DNA of 64,000 bases. It comes from Secundilactobacillus kimchicus JCM 15530 (GTDB lineage Bacteria; Bacillota; Bacilli; Lactobacillales; Lactobacillaceae). Under the pieces are notes generated by a model, which had not been told where the DNA came from, did no database searches, and saw nothing but the letters and a program-made list of their open reading frames with translations. This document shows positions 47,100-55,842 of the stretch, one piece after another (positions within the stretch are counted from its first letter, which is position 1; each line of letters starts with the position of its first letter). A program made the position numbers and the translations under genes. The stretch is taken from positions 1 through 64,000 of the forward strand of contig NZ_AZCX01000008.1 in the NCBI RefSeq assembly GCF_001433995.1. The letters are read 5' to 3'.

Positions 47100-47636
47100 A
47101 TGTTTAGTTATATGATTGACGATCAGATTCAGTTGGCGATTCCCCGACCTCAATCCGACGGCCCTGCCCTATTTGCGCTACTTGATGCAGACCGGGCAAC
47201 GATTGGGCGCTTTCTCCCCTGGGTTGCCGAGATTCAAACGGTCACTGACGAACAGGACTCACTGGTTACCTTCAATGAACATTTCGGGCATAACGAGTCC
47301 CTCAACACCGTCATTTGGGTGGACTACCAGCCCGCTGGGATGATTTCCTTTAACCATTTTTACAATAATGCCAGCGCTGACATCGGCTACTGGCTCGGTG
47401 CCCCATTTCGTGGCCAGGGCATCATGCACCGCGCCGTTTTAGGCTTTAGCCAACTCGGGTTCGCTGAGGCTGGTCTCAATAAGGTGATCATCCGGGCGGC
47501 CACAGACAACGTTGAGAGTAACGCGGTCGCCAAACGCGCCGGCTTTCATCTGGATGGCACCCATCGGGACGGTGAGCGGCTAGCTGACGGTTTTCATGAT
47601 GAAAACGAATGGTCATTACTCACCTCGGACATATGA
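47100..47636 (+). CDS. GNAT N-acetyltransferase, RimJ/RimL type
   Basis: About 178 residues with the GNAT fold of ribosomal-protein N-acetyltransferases: ADIGYWLGAPFRGQGIM forms the acetyl-CoA loop, and NKVIIRAATDNVESNAVAKR followed by GFHLDGTHRDGE is the typical RimJ/RimL C-terminal part. It acetylates an N-terminal or side-chain amine; the substrate is unknown. The ATG at 47100 follows GAGAGGTG; the GTG nine bases earlier lies in that SD. Confidence 0.88.
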   Translation: MFSYMIDDQIQLAIPRPQSDGPALFALLDADRATIGRFLPWVAEIQTVTDEQDSLVTFNEHFGHNESLNTVIWVDYQPAGMISFNHFYNNASADIGYWLGAPFRGQGIMHRAVLGFSQLGFAEAGLNKVIIRAATDNVESNAVAKRAGFHLDGTHRDGERLADGFHDENEWSLLTSDI

Positions 47637-47768
47637 TGGTCGCCAATCCTTGAAATGTCACATTTTTCCAAACTCGTAATCGACTTTTAAACTAAAAACC
47701 GCCAAAATGTGATATGTTTATAGGGTAGACGTTGTCTACAAGTTTTTGATAAATGGGAGGAAACAACA

Positions 47769-47942
47769 ATGGGGTTATTTTTATCTGGTATCACAAACCT
47801 TACTTTGGGTAGCTTATTAACAGTTGGTGCATGGTTAACAAAGCCATACGCCGTTGTTCAAGCCTTGATTTCAGGCTTAGGCAAGTCAACGGGGACTGCT
47901 ACTGATGCTTCAGCAGCCACGACAACAACCACTACTAAGTAA
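47769..47942 (+). CDS. 57-residue hydrophobic peptide with Thr-rich tail
   Basis: The frame starts with ATG eight bases after GGGAGGA. Residues 1-38 are hydrophobic and glycine-containing (MGLFLSGITNLTLGSLLTVG at the start), ending near SGLGKS; residues 39-57 are Thr/Ala-rich with six consecutive Thr and a final Lys. There is no Cys and no double-glycine leader. It stands alone, with an intergenic gap on each side. It could be a bacteriocin-like or modulin-like secreted peptide or a small membrane protein; I recognise no family. Good SD and codon use favour a real gene. Confidence 0.65.
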   Translation: MGLFLSGITNLTLGSLLTVGAWLTKPYAVVQALISGLGKSTGTATDASAATTTTTTK

Positions 47943-48049
47943 TTCGTTTGCTACGAACGGCGCCCACCAGGTGCCGTTTTTTTAATTCTAGTATTTTTAA
48001 CAAGAACTCGTATAATGAAGAATAACTTCAAAATTACGGGGAGGCACAT

Positions 48050-48925
48050 ATGACCAAGACAGCAATTGTCACGGACTCAGCCAGTTATCTGGACGCCGCA
48101 GAGGCCAAGAAATGGGGAATAACTGTCGTTCCAATTACGGTTATTTTTGGCCGGCAAACTTTCCTAGATAACGTGGACATTACAACTGAAGAATTTTATA
48201 CGCGAATGGCTGCCAGCGCCGAACTACCGACGACCGCGCAGATTACACCTGAACAAATGAAGGAAACCTACGACCGCTTAGCTGAGGCGGGGTATGAGGC
48301 CGTCATCAGCATTCACTTATCAAGCGGGATTACCTCGTTTTACGACAACCTCGTCAACTTTTTACCCGCTGTGGATAATATCAAGGTCTATCCGTTTGAC
48401 TCAAAAATTGCCTCGGCTGGCGAAGCAAACCTAGCGACGCTCGCGGCCCGATTAGCGATGGCTGACAAAGAACCCGAAGAAATTATTGCCCAACTCACCA
48501 AGTTCCGCGAGACCATTGACGCCTACTTTGTCGTCGACGACCTCACTCACTTAGTGCGGACTGGCCGGTTGTCCAACGCGTCAAGTTTCATTGGCAATCT
48601 TTTGCGAATCAAGCCCATCTTAACGTTTAACGATAATGCCCAAATCGTTGCCGTTGACCGTGAGCGCACTATGAAGCGGGCTTGGACGTCACTGAAAAAG
48701 CGGTTCAGCGAAGCGGATCAAAAAACGAATTATCCGCTCCGCCTAACGATCGTTGATGCCGACGCTAAGGCCACCCAAGTCAAATGGGGCGCCGAACTTC
48801 AAGCGGCTTATCCTGACTTGACTATTGATACAAGTAATATTGGGCCAGTCGTTGGGGTCCACGTCGGCGCCGGGACCATGGCGTTGCTCTGGGATTACGA
48901 CTGGGAACAATGGCCCATTGATTAA
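48050..48925 (+). CDS. DegV family fatty-acid-binding protein
   Basis: 291 residues. The N-terminus (AIVTDSASYL, then a Thr/Ser-rich SAELPTTAQITPEQM) and DLTHLVRTGRLSNASSFIGN are DegV hallmarks; the fold binds a fatty acid between two domains. Such proteins (FakB) present exogenous fatty acids to the kinase FakA for phospholipid synthesis. GGGGAGG lies before the ATG. niaR begins 19 bp downstream, so it may be co-transcribed with it. Confidence 0.92.
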   Translation: MTKTAIVTDSASYLDAAEAKKWGITVVPITVIFGRQTFLDNVDITTEEFYTRMAASAELPTTAQITPEQMKETYDRLAEAGYEAVISIHLSSGITSFYDNLVNFLPAVDNIKVYPFDSKIASAGEANLATLAARLAMADKEPEEIIAQLTKFRETIDAYFVVDDLTHLVRTGRLSNASSFIGNLLRIKPILTFNDNAQIVAVDRERTMKRAWTSLKKRFSEADQKTNYPLRLTIVDADAKATQVKWGAELQAAYPDLTIDTSNIGPVVGVHVGAGTMALLWDYDWEQWPID

Positions 48926-48944
48926 TCACGAAAGGACGAGTGTC

Positions 48945-49451
48945 ATGGATAACGAAACCCGCCGCCGACAAATCAGAAACACGCTGTTAGCGGCCTCGCA
49001 GCCCGTCACCGCCGCCACCCTATCGCATCAACTTAACGTCAGCCGCCAAACGATTGTCGGTGATGTCGCGTTGTTACGGGCCAAGGGTGAAGCCATCATC
49101 CCCACGGCCCGCGGCTACCAATACGAAACGACCGCAGCGGCGACAATGGCCGTCGTGGTCCGGCATTTTCCCGACGACACGACTTCTGAGCTCAACCTCA
49201 TCGTTGACGCTGGCGGGGTCGTTGATAACGTTGAAATCGAACATCCGCTTTATGGCTTATTGAAAGGTGAGCTGCACATTGCAACCCGCGCCGAGGTCTT
49301 AACCTTCGACCGAAAGCGCAAGGAACTGGGCGGCCACTTACTCTCCGAGCTTACGGATGGGGTACACACCCACCAGATTTCAGCCCCCGATCGCGCCACC
49401 TTAACTGCGATTAAAACGGCCCTACGCACGGCCGGCTACCTATATGAGTGA
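48945..49451 (+). CDS. niaR: Niacin-responsive transcriptional repressor NiaR
   Basis: 168 residues, the usual NiaR length. The N-terminal winged helix (TLSHQLNVSRQTIVGDVALL) and C-terminal 3H domain with conserved His residues in EHPLYG, GELH and DGVHTHQI match the family, which binds a metal and nicotinate and represses NAD-precursor genes. The ATG at 48945 follows AAAGGACGAG. The transporter downstream has two identical GTGTCTTGACAC palindromes at its promoter, the expected NiaR targets. Confidence 0.9.
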   Translation: MDNETRRRQIRNTLLAASQPVTAATLSHQLNVSRQTIVGDVALLRAKGEAIIPTARGYQYETTAAATMAVVVRHFPDDTTSELNLIVDAGGVVDNVEIEHPLYGLLKGELHIATRAEVLTFDRKRKELGGHLLSELTDGVHTHQISAPDRATLTAIKTALRTAGYLYE

Positions 49452-49462
49452 ACCACTAATGA

Positions 49463-49496
49463 CCCCCCTCAATGTTAATCACAATATTGAGGGGGG
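49463..49496 (+). terminator. Probable terminator after niaR
   Basis: CCCCCCTCAAT / ATTGAGGGGGG stem directly after niaR. There is no U-run behind it, so it may only be a stem-loop. Confidence 0.5.
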
Positions 49497-49500
49497 CCAT

Positions 49501-49512
49501 GTGTCTTGACAC
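49501..49512. promoter_or_regulatory. NiaR operator 1
   Basis: GTGTCTTGACAC, palindromic with a 2-base centre, 16 bp upstream of the -35 of niaP. Confidence 0.65.
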
Positions 49513-49527
49513 ATTTTAAATTATCCA

Positions 49528-49556
49528 TTGCAAACTAAGCTGAAATCTCGTATATT
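49528..49556 (+). promoter_or_regulatory. niaP promoter
   Basis: TTGCAA (49528-49533), 17-bp spacer, TATATT (49551-49556), predicted start near 49563. Confidence 0.75.
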
Positions 49557-49569
49557 AAGTTAAAACAGG

Positions 49570-49581
49570 GTGTCTTGACAC
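49570..49581. promoter_or_regulatory. NiaR operator 2
   Basis: A second GTGTCTTGACAC, 69 bp from the first and just inside the transcript, placed to block initiation or early elongation. Confidence 0.7.
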
Positions 49582-49599
49582 CTGTATGAGGTGACGAAC

Positions 49600-50796
49600 T
49601 TGCAAACTGAACCAAGTTATCGAAAATTACTAGCTGCTGCTGGCTTTGCCTGGCTTTTTGACGCGATGGACGTCGGGATGCTGTCCTTTGTGGTGGCTGC
49701 TTTGGCCAAAGAATGGCAGTTAACTAGCGCCCAAGTGGGGCTGATTGGGAGTATCAGCTCACTGGGAATGGCGGTTGGCGCGGTCGCTTTAGGCGCCTTA
49801 GCCGACCGATTCCAACGTCAAAATATTTTGATTTCAAGTCTCCTGATCTTTTCAATTTTTAACGGGCTGTCCGCCCTTGCAGGTAGTTACATCGTCTTTA
49901 TCGGCCTCCGGTTTATTGTGGGAATCGGCCTGGGTGGTGAACTACCCGTTGCTTCTACTTTAGTCTCAGAGAAGGCCCCAGCCACCATCCGTGGGCGAAC
50001 CGTTGTCCTCCTTGAAAGTTTCTGGGCCGGTGGTTGGCTGCTGTCCGCGCTCATTTCTTACTTTCTCATTCCCCAATTTGGCTGGCGAGTCGCCGTTGCC
50101 ATGACGAGTTTGACGGCGGTCTACGCGATTGTCTTGCGCATCCACTTAAAGGGCACCACATCACAAGTGCCCCAACAAAGATTAAGTCTGACCACCCGTC
50201 TTCGCACCATTTGGAGTGGCACTTACTTCTCAGCAACCCTCATGCTATGGACGGTCTGGTTCATGGTCGTTTTCTCCTACTACGGCATGTTCCTCTGGTT
50301 GCCAAGCGTCATGGTCTTGCGCGGCTACAGCATCGTAGAAAGCTTCGGCTACGTTTTACTAATGACGTTAGCCCAGTTACCTGGTTATTTCACGGCCGCC
50401 TGGGCCATCGAGCGTTGGGGCCGCAAGCTCACGCTGGTGGTGTTTCTCACGGGGACCGCATTTTCCGCCATCCTTTTTGGCCTCGCCCAGTCGCTGGTCA
50501 TGCTCATGATTTTCGGCGTCCTCCTCTCGTTCTTCAACCTTGGCGCTTGGGGTGCCCTTTACGCCTACTCACCGGAACAGTACCCAGCTGAAGTTCGGGG
50601 AACTGGTACCGGCCTGGCTGCAGGTTTCGGGCGAATTGGCGGCATTGTCGGCCCACTTCTGGTCGGCCTTCTATTGCAAGCCCACGTGGCGATCACCATT
50701 ATCTTCGGGATTTTCTTCGCGGCCATTCTGATCGCAATCGCCGCAATTTTGATCCTCGGTAAAGAAACGATGGCTGCCCAAAATCCAGCTGCTTAA
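49600..50796 (+). CDS. niaP: MFS nicotinate transporter NiaP
   Basis: About 398 residues and twelve membrane helices. The start FAWLFDAMDVGMLSFV and the motif GIGLGGELPVASTLVSE place it in the SLC22-like branch of the major facilitator superfamily that includes niacin transporter NiaP. The start is TTG at 49600 behind GAGGTGA; the GTG at 49591 is part of the SD. niaR upstream and two identical operators at the promoter support niacin uptake under NiaR control. A benzoate or other aromatic-acid permease is the alternative by sequence alone. Confidence 0.85.
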   Translation: MQTEPSYRKLLAAAGFAWLFDAMDVGMLSFVVAALAKEWQLTSAQVGLIGSISSLGMAVGAVALGALADRFQRQNILISSLLIFSIFNGLSALAGSYIVFIGLRFIVGIGLGGELPVASTLVSEKAPATIRGRTVVLLESFWAGGWLLSALISYFLIPQFGWRVAVAMTSLTAVYAIVLRIHLKGTTSQVPQQRLSLTTRLRTIWSGTYFSATLMLWTVWFMVVFSYYGMFLWLPSVMVLRGYSIVESFGYVLLMTLAQLPGYFTAAWAIERWGRKLTLVVFLTGTAFSAILFGLAQSLVMLMIFGVLLSFFNLGAWGALYAYSPEQYPAEVRGTGTGLAAGFGRIGGIVGPLLVGLLLQAHVAITIIFGIFFAAILIAIAAILILGKETMAAQNPAA

Positions 50797-50812
50797 CCGA
50801 GACCGCCTAACT

Positions 50813-50847
50813 AAAAGGTCGCTGAGCGGAAACGCCCAGCGACCTTT
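50813..50847. terminator. Bidirectional terminator after niaP
   Basis: AAAAGGTCGCTG-GCG / CGC-CAGCGACCTTTT around GAAA, between convergent genes. Confidence 0.88.
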
Positions 50848-50857
50848 TTTGGTTCAT

Positions 50858-51757
50858 TTACATCTCTAAAAACTTCGGATCCTCATACGCCGGATTGGGA
50901 TAAGTGTAGAACCCTTCACCCGATTCACGGCCCAGTTTCCCGGCATCAATCATTTCCTTGAGTCGGCTAACTGCGGTTTGAAGCGTCTCATCGTGGCTTT
51001 GGTTAGATAGCGTCGCCCCGATGTTATAGGCTGTCCGAAGGCCCACAATGTCTAGAATCGCAAACGGCCCCTGAGGTGCGCCGGTTGCTTTCATCCATGT
51101 CTTGTCAATGGTTTGTGGATCGGCAACTCCCTTGGCCCACAAGGTCTGACCAGCGTTTAAAAATGGAATCAACAGCGAGTTTAAAATATAACCGGGTTGC
51201 TCTTTTTTAAGTTGAATCGGCACCATCCCAATTTCCCGGGCAAAGGCAACGATCTCATCATAAACCGCCGGATCCGTTTTCGGCGAGCCCATGACCTCCG
51301 CCGTATTGTTCAGCCAAACTTGGTTTGCAAAGTGCAGGTTCAAAAACTTCTCCGGTCGGCCGGTCTCAGCCATGAACAAACTAGGGACCATGGTCGACGA
51401 ATTGCTAGCAAAAATCGTTTTCGCCGGCGCCACCGCTGCCAATCGCGCGTAAAAATCGTGTTTGATCTCTGGTTTTTCCGGAATTGCTTCAATCACTAAG
51501 TCCGCATCGGCCACTGCCGTTGCTAAGTCCGACGAATATTGGACCCGCTCCAGTCCTGCTTCAAACTGACTATCCGTAATATCAAGGTCTTTTTTATACA
51601 ACGACCGCAAACTTTTAATCCGGTCCTTAGCCTTGGCAATCGCCTCATCATTAATATCGTAAATGATGACGTTTTTGCCACTATAGGCCGATTGGTACGC
51701 AATTTGACTGCCTAACACACCACTACCAGCAACGGTCACATTACTAATATGTGTCAT
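50858..51757 (-). CDS. 3-hydroxyacyl-CoA dehydrogenase family protein
   Basis: 299 residues. The NAD-binding motif VAGSGVLGSQIA is at the N-terminus. The catalytic segment NLHFANQVW contains the His-containing FxNP-like site, though the usual NPVxxxxLVE wording is altered to NQVWLNNTAEV. The C-terminal domain includes PGYILNSLL. Members act on 3-hydroxybutyryl-CoA or related 3-hydroxy acids. Other fatty-acid oxidation genes are absent, so a 3-hydroxy-acid or L-gulonate-type dehydrogenase role is possible. GGAGGG precedes the ATG. Confidence 0.82.
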   Translation of the reverse strand: MTHISNVTVAGSGVLGSQIAYQSAYSGKNVIIYDINDEAIAKAKDRIKSLRSLYKKDLDITDSQFEAGLERVQYSSDLATAVADADLVIEAIPEKPEIKHDFYARLAAVAPAKTIFASNSSTMVPSLFMAETGRPEKFLNLHFANQVWLNNTAEVMGSPKTDPAVYDEIVAFAREIGMVPIQLKKEQPGYILNSLLIPFLNAGQTLWAKGVADPQTIDKTWMKATGAPQGPFAILDIVGLRTAYNIGATLSNQSHDETLQTAVSRLKEMIDAGKLGRESGEGFYTYPNPAYEDPKFLEM

Positions 51758-52229
51758 GATAACCCTCCTTGTCCGCGTTGAGACAAACCTTTCGCTCTAT
51801 CCAACAGCAGTTTAGCCGGTTTCGAAAACGGTTACAAGAAATTAGCTTGTTTTTGGGCTCACACTTTAAACGTGCTCCGTGACACTGATTGCTACTGTGG
51901 AACCGAAATAGCCAAAAACTCCAAACCCAGGAGTTTCTGGCTATTCCGCTTCCACTCCGCAATCAACCCGTGTCCCGTCACACTCTCTTCCTTAAACGTG
52001 CTCCGCGACACTGATTGCTACTATGGAACCGAAAAACTCACAAAATCCAAACCCCGGATTTTCCGAGTTTCTCGCTTCCACTCCGCAATCAACCCGTGTC
52101 CCGTCACACTCTCTTCCTTAAACGTGCTCCGCGACACTGATTGCTACTATGGAACCGAAATAGCCAAAAACTCCAAACCCGGGAGTTTCAGACTATTCCG
52201 CTTACACTCCGCGGTCTAATCGCCTTGGC
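51758..52229. other. Intergenic region dominated by a palindromic tandem array
   Basis: The gap holds the 126-bp array described separately. Upstream of 51866 there is only the short leader region of the dehydrogenase gene. Confidence 0.7.
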
Positions 52230-52243
52230 TCACACTCTCTTCC
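51866..52243. repeat. Tandem array of three exact 126-bp palindromic units
   Basis: Units start at 51866, 51992 and 52118, and the flanking junction motif recurs at 52244, so the spacing is exactly 126 bp each time. Each unit reads TTAAACGTGCTCCG, an outer arm GACACTGATTGC, TGGAACCG, an inner hairpin around CCAAACCC, then CGCTTCCACTCC, GCAATCAACCCGTGTC and TCACACTCTCTTCC. Units 1 and 3 have the inner stem ATAGCC-N-ACTCC / GGAGT-N-CTAT; unit 2 has AACTC-AAAATCC / GGATTTT-GAGTT. Unit 3 carries a different right outer arm. The array extends into the 3' end of the flavoprotein gene by 14 bp. Confidence 0.88.
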
Positions 52244-54056
52244 TTATCAACGTCTGCGCCGCCCGTCGGCCCTGCTGCACGATGCCCGCAATTGCGACGC
52301 CCGATCCTGGGTAGAATGGGCCTAACCACCCGCCCGCATTTAACCCTGCGGCGTACAACCCTCTGATTGGCCAGCCTAGGGTGTCGAGTACCTGGCCGTC
52401 CTGATTAATTCTCAGGCCGCCGATTGCACCCAAGTTCATCAGTCGGTTGCGGTGGGCGTAATACGGTCCTTCAATCGGCTTCAATCCGGTTCTCCGGTTC
52501 CAGGCCTCATCCGTTCCCTTTGCCACGTCTTGATTCCAGCGAGTCACTGTTGCTTCCAAGTTGATAGCGGAGAGGCCAATTTTATCCGCCAGGTCAGCTA
52601 GTGTCGCCGCTTTGCTCAATGTGCCTGCTGCAACCTCAGCTGCTAACTGGTCAGCCGTCCATGGGCTGCCCGGCTCGTTTGCATTTGCTTCACCAAAGAT
52701 CATATAGGTGGGTTTGCCCAACGCCGCTTCCTGTTGGAAAACAGCTCGTGATGAGTACCCGTAAGTCGTATCTTCACAGACAAACCGCTGACCCAACGCG
52801 TTCACAAAAATCATCGGCATCGCAGGCACTTTATTAGTCGTACCCACGGCCGTTTTTTCTTCTAAGTCAATCACGCCACCCATTCCGGTCACGGCAGCAT
52901 CGCTTGCCATTCCAAGGAACAGACCGTCCCCGGTATTCGTACTTGCTGAGCGGTTCGCGTGGCGTTGTAAATCTGCATAGTGCTGCGGATTGAATGCTTT
53001 GGCAAGCTCCAGATTATGGTCAATACCCGCTGTGGCCAATATTACGCCGCGCGTAGCTTCAATGTTTTGCCGAGTCCCTTCAACGTCTACCGCAACACCG
53101 TAAATTCGCCGTTTTTGGGTATCTTGAATAAGCGCCACCGTTGGTGAATCCAGACTTAAAACAGCCCCCGCCTTTTGCGCTTCAGCTAACAACGTTTGGG
53201 TTAACACGATGCCATCGCCCATCTGACCGCCGCCACCCTTACCGTTATCATAGACGTGAATGCGATCGGCCAAGTCCTGATCCTCAACAAGTGGCAAATG
53301 GTTGGCGCCGTACACCGACTGCCATTTAATTCCCATCTCAGCCAGCCAGTCAATATTTTCAGACGCGTGCTTGGTAATGTCTTTGACCAATACCGAGTCA
53401 ACGAGATCTGAACCGGCATCTAACAACATCCGCGCATGCTTTTCCGGGGTATCATCCTGATTATCCGTCAATTGCTTCTGATAATCTGTCCCCGCCGCCT
53501 GCATGACGCCACCCGAAAAGTTCGTCGTCCCACCTGGAACACCCGCTTTTTCTGAAATGAACACCGAAAGACCAGCGCGCGCAGCTTCAACGGCGGCCGA
53601 TAAGCCGGCACCGCCTGAGCCAACGACCACGATGTCATAGCTGGCGTCAAAGTCAAACCCATCGTGGTAGGCAATCGGCTTCACAACCGGAGACGGATTG
53701 CGAACAACCGTATTGGTATTCATAGACGCACTCGCAACGGTATCGGCTGCTTGAAAGGGACTTGGCGTTGCCGGATCAGTTGCCTGTTCTGCCGTCATCT
53801 CCCCTTTCGAAACGGCAACCGCTTTTTGCGCCGCGTTCAAAAAGCCAATTGAACTGACCGTGGCCCCAGCAATGGCGTCCACATCAACGCTGCCGGCTTC
53901 AGTCACCCGGTCAGCCAATCGGTCGAGACCTAAGCCGCCCACCGTCCCTGGTTCATAATCTACTGAAGCTTGAACAATTCGATCGCCATCTAACACTACC
54001 TTGGCTTTGATGGGCCCATGAAACCCCTTTGCTTGACCCTGATACGTTTCAGTCAT
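52230..54056 (-). CDS. Fumarate reductase/urocanate reductase-type flavoprotein
   Basis: About 608 residues. An N-terminal FMN-binding domain (about 1-85) has the Thr of AGATVSS, where FMN would be covalently attached. The FAD-binding domain starts at DIVVVGSGGAGLSAAVEAA near residue 138, followed by the GGTTNFSGG segment and, near the C-terminus, NAGGWLGPFYPGSG. The whole is a soluble flavocytochrome-like reductase without the heme domain. Such enzymes reduce fumarate, urocanate or similar unsaturated acids as electron sinks. The ATG at 54056 follows GGAGGG by eight bases. A dedicated FMN transferase (ApbE) is not in the window. The substrate is unknown. Confidence 0.87.
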   Translation of the reverse strand: MTETYQGQAKGFHGPIKAKVVLDGDRIVQASVDYEPGTVGGLGLDRLADRVTEAGSVDVDAIAGATVSSIGFLNAAQKAVAVSKGEMTAEQATDPATPSPFQAADTVASASMNTNTVVRNPSPVVKPIAYHDGFDFDASYDIVVVGSGGAGLSAAVEAARAGLSVFISEKAGVPGGTTNFSGGVMQAAGTDYQKQLTDNQDDTPEKHARMLLDAGSDLVDSVLVKDITKHASENIDWLAEMGIKWQSVYGANHLPLVEDQDLADRIHVYDNGKGGGGQMGDGIVLTQTLLAEAQKAGAVLSLDSPTVALIQDTQKRRIYGVAVDVEGTRQNIEATRGVILATAGIDHNLELAKAFNPQHYADLQRHANRSASTNTGDGLFLGMASDAAVTGMGGVIDLEEKTAVGTTNKVPAMPMIFVNALGQRFVCEDTTYGYSSRAVFQQEAALGKPTYMIFGEANANEPGSPWTADQLAAEVAAGTLSKAATLADLADKIGLSAINLEATVTRWNQDVAKGTDEAWNRRTGLKPIEGPYYAHRNRLMNLGAIGGLRINQDGQVLDTLGWPIRGLYAAGLNAGGWLGPFYPGSGVAIAGIVQQGRRAAQTLIRKRV

Positions 54057-54259
54057 CACAATCACCCTCCATTGTTGTATCCGCTTACAATTTCATTGAC
54101 TCTATCATATCACCTTTGTTCGGTTCAGACAGTGGCTTTTATCATTAAGCCGCCGAGGCCATATTTACTGAGCGGAAAAGCTGACTTGGACCTTACCGTC
54201 ATGATATTCTGAATATAAGACAAAACTATGACAGTGTATAACGGCAAGGAGGAACCTCT

Positions 54260-55792
54260 ATGAAGAAGACGTTAAAACTAAGTCTCCTATTCGCGATGAC
54301 CCTTTTTATTGGTGGTGGCATCATCACCTCAACGCCACCGATCAACGGTACCAAGGACACGGTTCAAGCTGCCGAGTCTATGTATCAGGTTAAATTTTTA
54401 ATCGATGCCCAAGCCGGCAATCAGACCCCCATTCCAATATCGGATGGCGCAACGGGGACTGTTCCCCAAATTCCGGCTAGTGGCCTCCAGAGCACAACAT
54501 ATCTCGATTTAATTAAACAAGCGGACGATCGACTCATGGTGACCCTCCAGCAGTTAGTCGCTATCTCTGATTACGTCAATAATCGAACGTCGGCACAAAC
54601 GGCAACCGATCTCTACAATGCAAATAATCCAGGTGAATCAGCGCTCACGGTTGACGCTTTTAAAGAACTTGCAACAAGAAACTGGGAAGGCCTGGGCTTT
54701 GATGGCTACTATCTGAGCCAAGACAGTCTCAACGCCCAGCTCGCGCAACTAGCGACGTTCAAAACACCTGAAAATGGTGAGGTCGAAACAAAGCTCACCT
54801 TGCATTTAACTAAAAATTCAACGCAAGTCACCGGCCAATTTTCCGTCGGTATTGCTAAAGACGGGGCCGCCGCCCAAACCTACAAAACAGGTCAGCTAAC
54901 AACGATGGATAATACGCTGACCAACGCAACGTTCCAGGACCTCTACACCGACTATCTTAACCAGAACGGTGCTCAGGCTGACTGGGTGTCAGGGCTCAAA
55001 ACGATGACGCAGTATCTGAACCACGAGCTCGCGCTGGTCGATGCAACCAACGCTTACAACCAAGCCAGCAAGACTAACCTGACCACGGATCAGTTCCACA
55101 AGCTCACTGATGAGGTTAACGCCCAGTTTGGCCTCCAAGGCTACATGGTTGACGAGACCGCTCTAGCCCAGCAGCTCGGGCAACGGCTGGGAGGCGTCCA
55201 AATCAACGGCAACCAGGTCTCCTTACCACAGCTGGTCGTTCCAATGGTGCCAATCCCAACGCATCCGGCACCGCCAGTCAGTGGCTTAACTGGTCTACCG
55301 GAAGCCGTTAATGGGTTATACCGCGGCCAAGCCGTGTACGCCGTAAAAGCCATCAACTTGTACAGTAGCCCAACGTTTACCAGTAAGACCAAACGCCTTC
55401 ACTACAATAAGCAACGCCGGATCAATCGTCCAATGTTTGTTGTTACCGGCTTCAGCTATAGTTCTGCTGGCCGCTTGCGCTACAAGGTCCGAGACGTGAA
55501 TCACACTTGGAAATCGGCGGGAAAGACCGGCTACATTACCGCTAGAGCCAGTTTTGTGCAACCCGTCTACTACCGGACCTTAGCTAAGGGCAAAGTCATC
55601 ACCGTTGTGGCTAAAAATGGTCTGAATGCTTATCGGACAAAATCACTGACGGGGAAAAAGGCCCACTTTAAGAAGGGCACCCACTTACGGGTGGTTAAGC
55701 TAGTAAGGCATCATTTAACGACTCGCTACCAGCTCAGCAACGGCGACTATGTATCCACCAACAAGAAGTTGATTATTGCTGGACGGTATTAA
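54260..55792 (+). CDS. Secreted DUF5776-domain surface protein
   Basis: 510 residues. A signal peptide ends near VQAAES. A middle part with two similar helical and beta segments (about 75-180 and 225-310, each with an LYNANN- or YNQASK-type stretch and a GF/LxGYxL motif) looks like an internal duplication. The C-terminal 150 residues are basic and form two DUF5776 modules (AVYAVKAINLYSSPTF onward; KNGLNAYRTKSL to the end), a domain widespread at the C-terminus of lactobacillus surface proteins and thought to bind the wall. AAGGAGG precedes the ATG. Ligand and role are unknown. Confidence 0.8.
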   Translation: MKKTLKLSLLFAMTLFIGGGIITSTPPINGTKDTVQAAESMYQVKFLIDAQAGNQTPIPISDGATGTVPQIPASGLQSTTYLDLIKQADDRLMVTLQQLVAISDYVNNRTSAQTATDLYNANNPGESALTVDAFKELATRNWEGLGFDGYYLSQDSLNAQLAQLATFKTPENGEVETKLTLHLTKNSTQVTGQFSVGIAKDGAAAQTYKTGQLTTMDNTLTNATFQDLYTDYLNQNGAQADWVSGLKTMTQYLNHELALVDATNAYNQASKTNLTTDQFHKLTDEVNAQFGLQGYMVDETALAQQLGQRLGGVQINGNQVSLPQLVVPMVPIPTHPAPPVSGLTGLPEAVNGLYRGQAVYAVKAINLYSSPTFTSKTKRLHYNKQRRINRPMFVVTGFSYSSAGRLRYKVRDVNHTWKSAGKTGYITARASFVQPVYYRTLAKGKVITVVAKNGLNAYRTKSLTGKKAHFKKGTHLRVVKLVRHHLTTRYQLSNGDYVSTNKKLIIAGRY

Positions 55793-55803
55793 TCAGCCAT
55801 CAA

Positions 55804-55840
55804 AAAAGGCCAATCAGTTCAAAAACTGGTTGGCCTTTTT
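55804..55840. terminator. Bidirectional terminator, 55.8 kb
   Basis: AAGGCCAATCAGTT / AACTGGTTGGCCTT stem with A-run before and T-run after, between convergent genes. Confidence 0.88.
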
Positions 55841-55842
55841 AA

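Noticed and set aside
51872-52219. 115-residue plus-strand frame with a repeated peptide
   Set aside because: The 126-bp repeat is a multiple of three, so any open frame repeats. No SD; palindromic intergenic DNA.
51866-52243. CRISPR-like spaced repeats
   Set aside because: Units are 126 bp, directly adjacent and palindromic, with no unique spacers and no cas genes.
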